A stretch of 64,000 nucleotides of DNA from Sphaerotilus uruguayifluvii (GCF_013294065.1 NZ_JABSNM010000004.1:243955-307954); one strand, 5' to 3'; numbered from the stretch's first letter, positions 45,406 through 54,165 are shown. Numbers and translations are program-made. Notes: generated by a model not told the origin, from the letters alone.

Positions 45406-45461
45406 CCCCGCATTTTCAGGGCAGTCGGGATCGTGAACACGCTCTGAGACAATCGCCCCCC

Positions 45462-46304
45462 ATGACCACCTCCCCCGAGCACTACGTCCAAGAGAAGGCG
45501 GCCGGCAGCGGCTCGAGCTTCTACTACGCCTTCCTCTTCCTGCCGCCGGAGCGCCGCGCGGCGATCACCGCGTTCTACGCCTTCTGCCGCGAGGTCGACG
45601 ACGTGGTCGACGAGACCAGCGACGCGGGCGTGGCCGCCACCAAGCTGGCGTGGTGGCGCACCGAGGTGCAGCGCGCCTTCTCGGGCGAGCCGACGCATCC
45701 GGTCATGAAGGCGCTGATGCCGCACGTCACGCTCTACCAGATCACGCCGGCGCACCTGCTGGCCGTCATCGAGGGCTGCGAGATGGACCTGCAGCAGAGC
45801 CGCTACCTCGACTATCCCGGCCTGAAGCGCTACTGCCATCTGGTGGCGGGCATCGTCGGCGAGGTCGCCGCGCGCATCTTCGGCCAGACCGAGGCCGCCA
45901 CCACCGCCTACGCGCACCAGATGGGCCTGGCCTTCCAGCTCACCAACATCATCCGCGACGTCGGCGACGATGCGCGGCGCGGCCGCATCTACCTGCCGAT
46001 CGACGAGCTCAAGCAGTTCGACGTCAAGGCGCACGAGATCCTCAACCGCGGCTACAGCGAGCGCTTCACCGCGCTGATGAAGTTCCAGGCCGAGCGCGCC
46101 CACCAGGCCTACGACCAGGCGCTGGCGCTGCTGCCCGCGGCCGACGCGCGCGCGCAGAAGCCCGGCCTGATGATGGCCAACATCTACCGCACGCTGCTGC
46201 GCGAGATCGAGGCGGCCGAGTTCCAGGTGCTGCACCAGCGCATCTCGCTGACGCCGGTCAGGAAGCTCTGGATCGCGATGAAGACCAACTGGCGCGGCCG
46301 GTGA
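45462..46304 (+). CDS. hpnD: HpnD, presqualene diphosphate synthase
   Basis: HpnD (280 residues) condenses two farnesyl diphosphates to presqualene diphosphate. The aspartate-rich motifs are FYAFCREVDDVVDETSD near 35-50 and FQLTNIIRDVGDDARRGRIYLP near 160-182. The N-terminal HYVQEKAAGSGSSFYYAFLFLPPERR is typical of HpnD. The ATG lies only 17 bp after the IS end and lacks a clear ribosome-binding site, so the natural promoter or the link to hpnC has been lost or replaced. It overlaps hpnE by 4 bp. Confidence 0.93.
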   Translation: MTTSPEHYVQEKAAGSGSSFYYAFLFLPPERRAAITAFYAFCREVDDVVDETSDAGVAATKLAWWRTEVQRAFSGEPTHPVMKALMPHVTLYQITPAHLLAVIEGCEMDLQQSRYLDYPGLKRYCHLVAGIVGEVAARIFGQTEAATTAYAHQMGLAFQLTNIIRDVGDDARRGRIYLPIDELKQFDVKAHEILNRGYSERFTALMKFQAERAHQAYDQALALLPAADARAQKPGLMMANIYRTLLREIEAAEFQVLHQRISLTPVRKLWIAMKTNWRGR

Positions 46305-47587
46305 GCCGCGTCGCCATCGTCGGCGCGGGCTGGGCCGGGCTGGCGGCAGCGGTCGCCGCGGTCGAGGCCGGCCACGCGGTGACCGTCCTCGAGATGGCGC
46401 CGCAGCCCGGCGGGCGCGCGCGCAGCCTGGCCGCCGAGGGCGCGGCCGGCGGCGATCCGGCCGACCGGCTCGACAATGGCCAGCACATCCTGATCGGCGC
46501 CTACACCGCCACGCTCGGGCTGATGCGCCGCGTCGGCGTCGATCCCGACGCGGTGCTGCGGCGCCAGCCGCTGGCGCTGCTCGACCAGGACGGCGTGGGG
46601 CTGCGGCTGCGCGCGGGCTCGCCGCTGCTCGAATTCGGTCGTGCGGTCTGGGCGATGCGGCACTGGCGGCTGTCGGAGCGGCTGGCGCTGAGCTCGGCCG
46701 CGCTGGGCTGGCTGCTGCGGGGCTTTCGCTGCGACGCGGGTTGGACGGTCGCCCAGCTCACCGCCGGACTGCCGGCGCGGGTGCGCGCCGAGATCCTCGA
46801 CCCGCTGTGCGTGGCGGCGCTGAACACGCCGGCGCCGGAGGCCAGCGCGCCGGTCTTCCTGCGGGTGCTGCATGACGCGCTGTTCTCCGGCCCTGGCGCC
46901 AGCGACCTGCTGATTCCGCGCCGGCCGCTGGCCGAGCTGCTGCCCGAGCCGGCCTGGCGCTGGCTGCAGCAGCACGGCGCGACGCTGCACACCGGCCGAC
47001 GCGTGCGCACGCTGGAGCCCGAACCCGCGCCGGGCGGCGGCTGGCGGGTCGACGGCGAGGTCTTCGATCAGGTGGTGCTGGCCTGCCCGCCGGCCGAGGC
47101 GGCGCGGCTGACGCGCGCGGTGGCTCCAGGCTGGGCGGCGCAGGCCGAGGCCTTCGGCTTCGAGCCGATCATCACCGGCTATGTGCAGGCGCCGGGCGCG
47201 CGGCTGGCCGCGCCGATGGTCGCGCTGGCCGAGGGGCCGCAGGCGCCGGCGCAGTTCGCCTTCGACCACGGCGCGCTGGGGCTGCGGGCCGGGCGCTTCG
47301 CCTTCGTGGTCAGCGGCGCGGCGCCCTGGGTCGAGCGCGGCCTGGAGGCCACCGGCCAGGCGCTGCTGGCGCAGGCCCGCGCCGTGCTGCGCGACCTCGG
47401 CGAGGGCGAGCCTGCGGTGCGGCTGGAGCGGCTGGTGGCCGAGAAGCGCGCCACCTTCCGCTGCGTGCCGGGGCTGGTCCGCCCGCCGGCGCAGATCGCG
47501 CCGGGGCTGCGCGCGGCCGCCGACTGGATCGAGGGGCCGTATCCGGCCACGCTCGAAGGGGCGGTGCGCAGCGCCCTTGCCCGATGA
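46301..47587 (+). CDS. hpnE: HpnE, hydroxysqualene dehydroxylase (FAD)
   Basis: HpnE (428 residues) is a FAD-dependent amine-oxidase-fold enzyme that reduces hydroxysqualene to squalene. GTG 46301 overlaps the hpnD stop (GTGA). The dinucleotide-binding motif is VAIVGAGWAGLAAAVAAVEAGHAVTVLE at 4-31, followed by GGRARSL. The middle has the family's WTVAQLTAGLPARVRAEILDPLCVAALNTP near 145-175. The C-terminal FAD-contact region is DWIEGPYPATLEGAVRSA. Squalene can feed hopanoid cyclisation, but no cyclase (hpnF) lies in the window. Confidence 0.92.
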   Translation: MSRVAIVGAGWAGLAAAVAAVEAGHAVTVLEMAPQPGGRARSLAAEGAAGGDPADRLDNGQHILIGAYTATLGLMRRVGVDPDAVLRRQPLALLDQDGVGLRLRAGSPLLEFGRAVWAMRHWRLSERLALSSAALGWLLRGFRCDAGWTVAQLTAGLPARVRAEILDPLCVAALNTPAPEASAPVFLRVLHDALFSGPGASDLLIPRRPLAELLPEPAWRWLQQHGATLHTGRRVRTLEPEPAPGGGWRVDGEVFDQVVLACPPAEAARLTRAVAPGWAAQAEAFGFEPIITGYVQAPGARLAAPMVALAEGPQAPAQFAFDHGALGLRAGRFAFVVSGAAPWVERGLEATGQALLAQARAVLRDLGEGEPAVRLERLVAEKRATFRCVPGLVRPPAQIAPGLRAAADWIEGPYPATLEGAVRSALAR

Positions 47588-47631
47588 AGGCTTGCTGAAA
47601 CTGCGCAACCGCCCGCCCGGATCGCGGGAGA

Positions 47632-47653
47632 CGTGAACCTTTTCACGTTGACA
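47632..47653 (+). promoter_or_regulatory. Palindrome and -35 element upstream of the multicopper oxidase
   Basis: CGTGAA-CCTT-TTCACG (47632-47647) is a perfect palindrome directly followed by TTGACA (47648-47653), a consensus -35. Seventeen bp later AACACT is a poor -10. The stretch is unusually AT-rich (AAATATTTACATT), as expected for a promoter with an upstream operator. Confidence 0.45.
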
Positions 47654-47714
47654 CAAATATTTACATTGGAAACACTTCTTCCCGTAGCAGACGCCAACGG
47701 AAAGAGAGTTCCCC

Positions 47715-49643
47715 ATGATCACCCGCCGCCACCTCCTTGCCGGAGGCACCCTGGCCGGCCTGAGCACGCTGGTTCCCGGCGCCGCCCGGGCCGGTTCGCT
47801 GCTGAGCAACCTGCTGCAGCTCACCTTCGGCGCGCTGCAGCAGATCGTCTACTCGCTGCCGGCCGACAACGGCAGCACGCCGTCGACCGGCACCGGGACC
47901 ACCACCCGCCTCGACGGCCGCGTCCATCCGAAGTTCGTCAACGCGCTGCCCGACCCGAACCGGCCGCTGAACTGCTTCCAGCCCTCGAACCTGCTCGGCA
48001 ACGCCTATGTGCTGCGCCTGCGCGAGTTCAGCACGCAGATCGGTCTGGTCAATCCCGCCGGCCAGAAGCTCACCACGGTGCTGTGGGGCTACGGCACGGC
48101 GCTGCAGGCGCCGACCTCGCCGGGACGGACCTTCTCGGTGCGCTCGGGCAGCAGCATCCAGGTCACCTACGTCAACGAGCTGATGCGCAATTTCCAGCCG
48201 ATCGCGCACCGGCTGCCGGTCGACACCACGCTGATGTGGGCCAACCCCGGCAACCTCGGCGGCCTGGCGCCGGTGCCGCTGGTGGCGCACCGCCACGGCG
48301 GCGCCCAGGGCACGACCAGCGACGGCCTGCCCGACGGCTGGTCGACGCCGGACGCCAACTTCAATGGCGTGCCCGACCTGCGCGGCCGGCTCTGGAGCCA
48401 GCCCTACACCTTCGATAACCGCCAGGAGGCGGGCCACCTCTGGTACCACGACCATGCGCTGGGCGTGACGCGGCTGAACGTGCACATGGGCCTGGCCGGC
48501 CACTACCTGATCCGCGACGCCAACGAGGACCAGCTGTTCTCGCGCAACCAGCTGCCCTTCGCGCCCTACGAGATCCCGCTGGCGATCCAGGACCGCATGT
48601 ACGACAGCACCGGCCGGCTGTTCTATCCCGCGACCGATCCGGCCAACCCGGCCGCGCCGAAGCCGACGCACCTGCCGGAGTTCTTCGGCGACTTCATCAT
48701 CGTCAACGGCGTGCCCTGGCCGGTGCACCAGGTCGAGCCGCGCGCCTACCGGCTGCGCCTGCTCAACGGCTGCGACTCGCGCTTCCTCGACCTGAGCTTC
48801 GTGCGGCCGGACGGCAGCGCGCTGACCTTCCACCAGGTCGGCACCGAGCTGGGCCTGATGGACGCGCCGGTGCCGATGACGAAGCTGCTGCTGGCGCCGG
48901 GCGAGCGCGCCGACGTGGTGGTGAGCTTCCGCGGCCTGGCCGGCCAGGGCGTGCGCCTGCTCAACAGCGCGCCGACGCCCTTCCCCGGCGGCGCGGCGGT
49001 CGATGCCGCCACCGCCGGCCAGATCATGCTGTTCCAGACGGTGCTCGCCATGAACACCGCCCGCCCCGACACGACGCTGCCGACCTTCCTGCGGCCGGTG
49101 CACGGGGCGCTGCCGGCGCCCTCGACCGTCGGCGCGAAGGTGCGCAAGCTGCTGCTGCTCGAGGGCACCGATCCCTACGGCCGCCTGCAGACGATGCTGG
49201 GCACGGTCAACCCGGCCGCCGGCAACCCGGTCAGCCCGGCGCACGGCACCTTCCTGTACTCGGACCCGGTCACCGAGACCGTCGCACTGGGCAGCACCGA
49301 GGTCTGGGAGATTCACAACACCACGGTCGACGCGCACCCGATCCACCTGCACCTGGTCGACTTCCGCGTGCTCGAGCGCCAGCCCTTCTCCGGCACCGTC
49401 GTGCCCAAGCCGATGGGCGCCGGCGGCGCGATCACCGGCGGCTGGCTGACGCAGGTCTCGCTGACCGGCGCGGCCCGCCCGGCCGGCGCGCACGAGGCCG
49501 GCCGCAAGGACACCGTCGTCGCCTATCCCGGCGAGGTCACCCGCATCCTGGTGAAGTTCCCGCGCGCGGGCGAGTATGTCTGGCACTGCCACATCCTCTC
49601 GCACGAGGACCACGAGATGATGCGCCGCTTCGTCGTCGCGTGA
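47715..49643 (+). CDS. Tat-exported multicopper oxidase (CotA/bilirubin-oxidase-like)
   Basis: This 642-residue oxidase has a twin-arginine signal (ITRRHLLAGGTLAGL) ending near GAARA at residue 26. Copper ligands are HRH (192-194), WYHDH (H245, H247), HPIHLH (541-546) and HCHILSHEDHEMM (C625, H630 and M635 as type 1 ligands). The layout fits CotA-type three-domain laccases. It would oxidise phenols, bilirubin-like compounds or metal ions such as Cu(I) or Mn(II) with O2 in the periplasm. It is first in an operon with a SCO copper chaperone and a cytochrome c. The true substrate is not shown by sequence. Confidence 0.93.
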   Translation: MITRRHLLAGGTLAGLSTLVPGAARAGSLLSNLLQLTFGALQQIVYSLPADNGSTPSTGTGTTTRLDGRVHPKFVNALPDPNRPLNCFQPSNLLGNAYVLRLREFSTQIGLVNPAGQKLTTVLWGYGTALQAPTSPGRTFSVRSGSSIQVTYVNELMRNFQPIAHRLPVDTTLMWANPGNLGGLAPVPLVAHRHGGAQGTTSDGLPDGWSTPDANFNGVPDLRGRLWSQPYTFDNRQEAGHLWYHDHALGVTRLNVHMGLAGHYLIRDANEDQLFSRNQLPFAPYEIPLAIQDRMYDSTGRLFYPATDPANPAAPKPTHLPEFFGDFIIVNGVPWPVHQVEPRAYRLRLLNGCDSRFLDLSFVRPDGSALTFHQVGTELGLMDAPVPMTKLLLAPGERADVVVSFRGLAGQGVRLLNSAPTPFPGGAAVDAATAGQIMLFQTVLAMNTARPDTTLPTFLRPVHGALPAPSTVGAKVRKLLLLEGTDPYGRLQTMLGTVNPAAGNPVSPAHGTFLYSDPVTETVALGSTEVWEIHNTTVDAHPIHLHLVDFRVLERQPFSGTVVPKPMGAGGAITGGWLTQVSLTGAARPAGAHEAGRKDTVVAYPGEVTRILVKFPRAGEYVWHCHILSHEDHEMMRRFVVA

Positions 49644-49654
49644 GGGGAAGCGCG

Positions 49655-50305
49655 ATGAAGATCCGGAGCGCGGCGGCGCTGCCCGCGCTGCTGCTGGCCG
49701 GGGCGGCGCTGGCCGCGCCCGGCGCCCGCCCGGCCCCGCAGGACGAGCTCTGCCACGGCACGACGCCGGCGGCCTCGGCGGCGTCGGTGCCCCCCGCCCC
49801 GGCGTCCCAGGCGCCGGTGCGCAGCCTGCAGAGCGTGACGCTGCCGGCGGTGCGCCTGCGCACCCAGGCCGGCGGCGCGCCGGTCGCGCTGGCGGACTCG
49901 ATCGGCGAGGACCGCCCGGTGCTGCTGAACTTCGTCTTCACCAGCTGCACGACGATCTGCCCGCCGATGACGCAGATCTTCGCGGCCGCGCAGGAGCGGC
50001 TGGGCGAGCGGCGCGCGCAGGTGCGCATGATCTCGATCTCGATCGATCCGGGGCAGGACACGCCGGCGCGGCTGCGCGAGTACGCCGCACGCTTCGACGC
50101 CGGCCCGCAGTGGCTGTTCCACACCGGCAGCGCCGACGCGATCGACGCGGTGCAGCGCGCCTTCAACGTGCACCGCCCGGACAAGATGGGCCACACGCCG
50201 GTGACCTTCGTGCGTGCGCGCGGCAGCCGGCAGTGGGTGCGGCTCGACGGCTTCGCGTCGCCGGAGCAGCTGGTGCGCGAGGCCCTGGCCGGCGGCACGC
50301 CGTGA
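49655..50305 (+). CDS. SCO1/SenC-family copper chaperone
   Basis: This 216-residue exported thioredoxin-fold protein has a signal peptide (KIRSAAALPALLLAGAALAAPG). The copper site is CTTIC (C98, C102) plus the distal H180 in MGHTPVTF. ATG 49655 is preferred to GTG 49640 because AGGGG lies 8 bases before it. SCO proteins usually insert copper into cytochrome oxidase CuA. Here the gene lies 11 bp after a multicopper oxidase, so it may metallate that enzyme instead. It overlaps the next gene by 4 bp. Confidence 0.9.
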   Translation: MKIRSAAALPALLLAGAALAAPGARPAPQDELCHGTTPAASAASVPPAPASQAPVRSLQSVTLPAVRLRTQAGGAPVALADSIGEDRPVLLNFVFTSCTTICPPMTQIFAAAQERLGERRAQVRMISISIDPGQDTPARLREYAARFDAGPQWLFHTGSADAIDAVQRAFNVHRPDKMGHTPVTFVRARGSRQWVRLDGFASPEQLVREALAGGTP

Positions 50306-51975
50306 GGCGGCGGGTCCTGCCGGTCCTGCCGGCCCTGCTTGCCCTGCTGGCGATGCCCGCGCTGGCCGCGCCGGCTCCCGAGGCCGCCGCGCTCGGCGAG
50401 CAGCTCTACCGCGAGGGCCGGCGCGCCGACGGCGCGCCGCTGCAGGCGCTGCGCGAGCACGGGCTGACGGTGTCGGGCCGGGACGCCGCCTGCATCCAGT
50501 GCCACCGCGCCAGCGGCATGGGCGGCGCCGAGGGCAGCAGCCGGGTGCCACCGATCGTCGGCGCCCGGCTCGACGCGCCGGGCCAGGCGGGCCCGGGCAC
50601 GCGGGCGCGCGTCGCGCCGGGCCTGCAGCGCCAGCCACCGGGCGGCGAGCAGCGTCCCGCCTACGACCGCGAGCATCTGGCGCGCGCGCTGACCGCCGGC
50701 ATCGACGCCGGCGGGCGCGCGATGGACGCGCTGATGCCGCGCTACCGGCTCGATGCGGCCGAGGTCGCCGCGCTCGACGCCTACCTGCACACGCTCACGG
50801 TCGGCGCCGCGCCCGGCTTCGACGGCCGCGTGCTGCACCTGGCGACGATCGTCGGCGCCGACACCGCGCCCGAGGTGCAGGAGGCCGGCGCCGGCGTGCT
50901 CGCCGCCTGCCTGGCCGAACGCTCGCCGCGTGCCGGGGCCGAGGCCGAGGCGGGCACCGGCGCGCCGCCCTGGGTGCTGCACCGCTGGACGCTCGGCGCC
51001 GATCCGGCGCGCTGGTCCGCCGAGCTGCAGGCGCTGCAGCAGGCGCAGCCGGTCCTCGCGCTGATCTCCGGCCTGACCGGCCCGGACGGCCGCGGCGCCT
51101 GGCAGCCGGTGCAGCAGCACTGCGAGCACGAGGGCCTGCCCTGCCTGCTGCCGCAGGGGCCGTCGATCGACGACCGCCAGCCGCTGCGCTGGACGCTGGC
51201 CTTCAACCGCGGCGTCAGCCTCGAGGCCTCCGGGCTGGCCCAGGCGCTGGGCGAGCCCGACGAGGACGGCCGCGCGCCACCGCGCCGGCTGCACCAGATC
51301 GTCCAGAGCCGCGACGAGGCCAGCCGGCTCGGCGCGGCGCGGCTGGCCGAACGGCTGGCGGCGGCGGGCGCGCCGGTGCATGTCGAGCCGCCGATCGACC
51401 TCGACACCCCGGGCCTGGGCGCTGCCGCCGCGATGGCGGCGCTGCGCACGGCCACGCCCGACGAGGCCTGGGTGCTGTGGCTGGACGGCGCGGCGCTGGC
51501 GCGGCTGGCGGCGCTCGACGCGCCCGCACCGCAGGCGCGGGTGGTCCTGTCCGGCGAGAGGCTGGCCGGCCGCTTCGAGGCGGTGCCGCCGGCCTGGCGC
51601 GCGAACGTGCGGCTGACCTGGCTCTGGGACCGGCCGGGCCGCACCCGCGCGCGGCTGGCGCTCAATGCCGGCCGCTGGCTGCTGTCGCACGAGCGCGCGC
51701 CGGCGGCCGACCCGGCGCTGCTGCAGATCCAGGCCCACGCCTACTCGGCCTGCGAGCTGGCCGCCAGCGCGCTGCGCCGCATGGGCCGCGAGGTCGGCCG
51801 CGCCCATTTCATGGAGCGGATCGAGGAGGCCGAGGAAGCCGCCACCGCCACCGCGCTGCCGCGCTTCACGCTCGGCACGAACCGGCGCGAGGCCTCCTCG
51901 ATGCTGTGGCGGCTGCGCTTCGAGCCCGGCCGCGACGAGCCGGTGCCCGACGGCGAGCCGCTGTCGCCGCCCTGA
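50302..51975 (+). CDS. Fusion of c-type cytochrome and periplasmic binding-protein-like domain
   Basis: This 557-residue exported protein starts at GTG 50302, overlapping the SCO stop. A signal peptide (VLPVLPALLALLAMPALAAPAP) precedes a cytochrome c domain (about 30-170) with CIQCH at 64-68 and a likely axial Met in AMDALMPRYRL. The remaining ~380 residues begin GRVLHLATIVGADTAPEV and contain LALISGLTGPDGRGAW and VLWLDGAALARLAAL, the layout of a type I periplasmic binding protein. It may pass electrons to, or sense ligand for, the multicopper oxidase. In Leptothrix a manganese-oxidase operon also ends in a heme protein, an analogy only. Confidence 0.75.
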   Translation: MRRRVLPVLPALLALLAMPALAAPAPEAAALGEQLYREGRRADGAPLQALREHGLTVSGRDAACIQCHRASGMGGAEGSSRVPPIVGARLDAPGQAGPGTRARVAPGLQRQPPGGEQRPAYDREHLARALTAGIDAGGRAMDALMPRYRLDAAEVAALDAYLHTLTVGAAPGFDGRVLHLATIVGADTAPEVQEAGAGVLAACLAERSPRAGAEAEAGTGAPPWVLHRWTLGADPARWSAELQALQQAQPVLALISGLTGPDGRGAWQPVQQHCEHEGLPCLLPQGPSIDDRQPLRWTLAFNRGVSLEASGLAQALGEPDEDGRAPPRRLHQIVQSRDEASRLGAARLAERLAAAGAPVHVEPPIDLDTPGLGAAAAMAALRTATPDEAWVLWLDGAALARLAALDAPAPQARVVLSGERLAGRFEAVPPAWRANVRLTWLWDRPGRTRARLALNAGRWLLSHERAPAADPALLQIQAHAYSACELAASALRRMGREVGRAHFMERIEEAEEAATATALPRFTLGTNRREASSMLWRLRFEPGRDEPVPDGEPLSPP

Positions 51976-51981
51976 ACGACA

Positions 51982-52013
51982 AAGGCCGGGGCCCCTTGCG
52001 GAGCCCCGGCCTT
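51982..52013. terminator. Bidirectional hairpin between the cytochrome gene and sodB
   Basis: An 11-bp stem AAGGCCGGGGC/GCCCCGGCCTT with a 10-base loop lies between convergent stops. U tracts are short on both strands (CTTCG and TTTG), but position and stem strength support termination. Confidence 0.6.
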
Positions 52014-52036
52014 CGTGGCGGCAGGATCGGAGACGA

Positions 52037-52621
52037 TCAGGCGGCGAAGTTGGCCTCGGCGAACTTCCAGTTCGCCAAGCTGTTCAGGAAGGTCTCGACG
52101 AACTTCGGGCGCAGGTTGCGGTAGTCGATGTAGTAGGCGTGTTCCCACACGTCGACGCACAGCAGCGCGGTGTCGCCGGTCGTCAGCGGGGTGCCGGCGG
52201 CGCCCATGTTGACGATGTCGACCGAGCCGTCGGCCTTCTTCACCAGCCAGGTCCAGCCCGAACCGAAGTTGCCCACGGCCGAGGTCTGGAAGGCCTTCTT
52301 GAACTCGTCGAACGAGCCCCACTTGGCGTTGATCGCGTCGGCCAGCGCGCCGGTCGGGGCACCGCCGCCGTTCGGGGTCATGCAGTTCCAGAAGAAGGTG
52401 TGGTTCCACACCTGGGCGGCGTTGTTGTAGATGCCGCCGCTGGAGGTCTTGACGATCTCTTCCAGGCCCTTGCCTTCGAACGCGGTGCCGGGCACCAGGT
52501 TGTTCAGGTTGGTGACGTAGGCCTGGTGGTGCTTGCTGTAGTGGTAGTCGAAGGTCTCGGCCGACAGGTGCGGAGCCAGGGCGTCCTTGGCATACGGCAG
52601 GGCGGGCAGTTCGAAAGCCAT
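52037..52621 (-). CDS. sodB: Iron superoxide dismutase
   Basis: SodB (194 residues) is a cytoplasmic dismutase of superoxide. It aligns with E. coli SodB without gaps over most of its length. The metal ligands H27 (FDYHYSKHHQAYV), H74 (VWNHTFFW), D157 and H161 (DVWEHAYYIDYRN) are present. The AAQVWNHTFFWNCM context fits iron rather than manganese. There is no signal peptide. The gene is convergent with the cytochrome gene and separated from xseA by 140 bp without visible features. Confidence 0.97.
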   Translation of the reverse strand: MAFELPALPYAKDALAPHLSAETFDYHYSKHHQAYVTNLNNLVPGTAFEGKGLEEIVKTSSGGIYNNAAQVWNHTFFWNCMTPNGGGAPTGALADAINAKWGSFDEFKKAFQTSAVGNFGSGWTWLVKKADGSVDIVNMGAAGTPLTTGDTALLCVDVWEHAYYIDYRNLRPKFVETFLNSLANWKFAEANFAA

Positions 52622-52761
52622 GTGTGAATCCTTCGTGGTTGGGGTGCGAGAGGGTGATCAAGGGCCGGCGCGCCACCCGGAGCGGCGCTCGCCGGCGGCT
52701 CGGCGGCTCATTGTAGGGAGAAGCCTCTTCTTTCGCAGGGCCGGGCCCGATCGCCGCAGCG

Positions 52762-54045
52762 TCACGCTGCGCCGTCGTCCGGCCAGACCTCGGCGACGTC
52801 CAGCGCCAGGCGGCCGTCGGCGAGCCGCGCCTGCAGGCGCCGGCCCGGGCGGAGCGCGCCGACGCCGACCAGCGGCCGGCCCTGCTCGTCCTCGAGCAGC
52901 GCATAGCCGCGCGCCAGCACCCGCTGCGGGTCGAGCGCGGCCAGCCGGGCGCCCAGCAGCTCCAGACGGCGCGCGGTCTCGCCCTGGCGCTGGCGGCGCG
53001 CGTCCGTCAGGCGCTGCGCCAGGCGCTCGAGCCGCGCCTGCTCCGCCGCCAGCCGCGCGGCGGGCAGACCGGCATGGCGCTGGGCCAGCAGCGCCAGCCG
53101 GCGGTGCTGCGCGTGCAGCGCGTCGGCCGGGCGCGACAGGCGCAGCGCCGCGCGGTCCAGGCGCTGAGCCTCGCCGTCGAGCCGGAAGTCCACCCGCTGC
53201 CGCAGCCGGCGCGCGAGCTGCCGCAGCGCGCGCAGGCAGTCCTCGCGCGGCGGCGCGGCCAGCTCGGCCGCGGCGGTGGGCGTGGGCGCGCGCAGATCGG
53301 CGGCGAAGTCGGCCAGCGTCGTGTCGGTCTCGTGGCCGACGCCGCAGATCACCGGCACCGCGCTGGCGGCGATCGCGCGCACCACGCGCTCGTCGTTGAA
53401 GGCCCACAGGTCCTCGAGCGAGCCGCCGCCGCGGCAGACGATCAGCAGCTCGACGCCCTCGAGCTGCCCGGCCGCCGCGATGGCGCGCACCAGCTGCGCT
53501 GGCGCCTCCGCGCCCTGCACCGCGGCCGGGCACAGGATCACCTCGACCTGCGGCGCACGCCGCGCCAGGGCGCTCAGCACGTCGCGCAGCGCCGCGGCCG
53601 CCGGCGAGGTGACCACCGCGATGCGCCGCACGAAGGCCGGCACCGGGCGGCGGCGCGCCGGATCGAACAGCCCCTCGGCCTGGAGCTTCGCCTTCAGGCG
53701 CAGGAACTGCTCCATCAGCCGGCCCTCGCCGGCCGGGCGCATCGCCTCGACGATCATCTGCAGCTCGCCGCGCGGCTCGTAGATCGCCAGCCGGCCGCGC
53801 AGCTCGACCTGCAGGCCGTCGCGCGGCGTGAAGTCGAGCAGCGACGCCGCGCGGCGGAACATCGCGCAGCGCAGCCCGGCCTCGCCCTGGGGCGAGCGCA
53901 GGTTGAAGTAGCAGTGGCCGCTGGCGGCGCGGGTGAAGCCGGCCAGCTCGCCGCGCACCGCCACCGCGCCGAAGCCGTCCTGCAGCGCCTCGCCGACGGC
54001 GCGCACCAGCGCCGCGACCTCCCAGATGCCGTCACCTTCGGACAC
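52762..54045 (-). CDS. xseA: Exodeoxyribonuclease VII large subunit
   Basis: XseA (427 residues) is the catalytic subunit of the single-strand exonuclease ExoVII. The OB-fold is N-terminal (AVAVRGELAGFTRAASGHCYFNLRSPQGEAGLRCAMFRRAA, about 28-70). The catalytic domain (about 130-310) contains RIAVVTSPAAAALRDVLSALARRAP, CRGGGSLEDLWAFNDERVVRAI and ICGVGHETDTTLADFAADLRAPTPTAAAE. An arginine- and alanine-rich coiled-coil tail binds the small subunits. xseB is not adjacent. ATG 54045 starts MSEGDGIWEVAALVRAV, so residues before the OB-fold are few. Confidence 0.95.
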   Translation of the reverse strand: MSEGDGIWEVAALVRAVGEALQDGFGAVAVRGELAGFTRAASGHCYFNLRSPQGEAGLRCAMFRRAASLLDFTPRDGLQVELRGRLAIYEPRGELQMIVEAMRPAGEGRLMEQFLRLKAKLQAEGLFDPARRRPVPAFVRRIAVVTSPAAAALRDVLSALARRAPQVEVILCPAAVQGAEAPAQLVRAIAAAGQLEGVELLIVCRGGGSLEDLWAFNDERVVRAIAASAVPVICGVGHETDTTLADFAADLRAPTPTAAAELAAPPREDCLRALRQLARRLRQRVDFRLDGEAQRLDRAALRLSRPADALHAQHRRLALLAQRHAGLPAARLAAEQARLERLAQRLTDARRQRQGETARRLELLGARLAALDPQRVLARGYALLEDEQGRPLVGVGALRPGRRLQARLADGRLALDVAEVWPDDGAA

Positions 54046-54165
54046 GATCGTGCTCCGGCCGAGAAATCTTCATGTTGCGGTCACATTGATGAAAAATGAG
54101 GCAACCCAGGAAATTGCGTTGCCCGACAGCCACTTGCAAGCTTGCCACCCAGGTTTTCCAAAGAC

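Larger units (their letters stand above)
44596..45444 (-). mobile_element. IS5-family insertion sequence, complete copy (849 bp)
   Basis: Both ends carry the terminal inverted repeat GAGCGTGTTCACGATC (44596-44611 and 45429-45444). A 3-bp direct repeat TGA flanks the element (44593-44595 and 45445-45447), matching the TNA target duplications of the IS427-like group of the IS5 family. It encodes a two-frame transposase on the minus strand. It lies between terY and hpnD. The first 94 bases of a near-identical copy occupy the right window edge (63907-64000). Confidence 0.92.
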
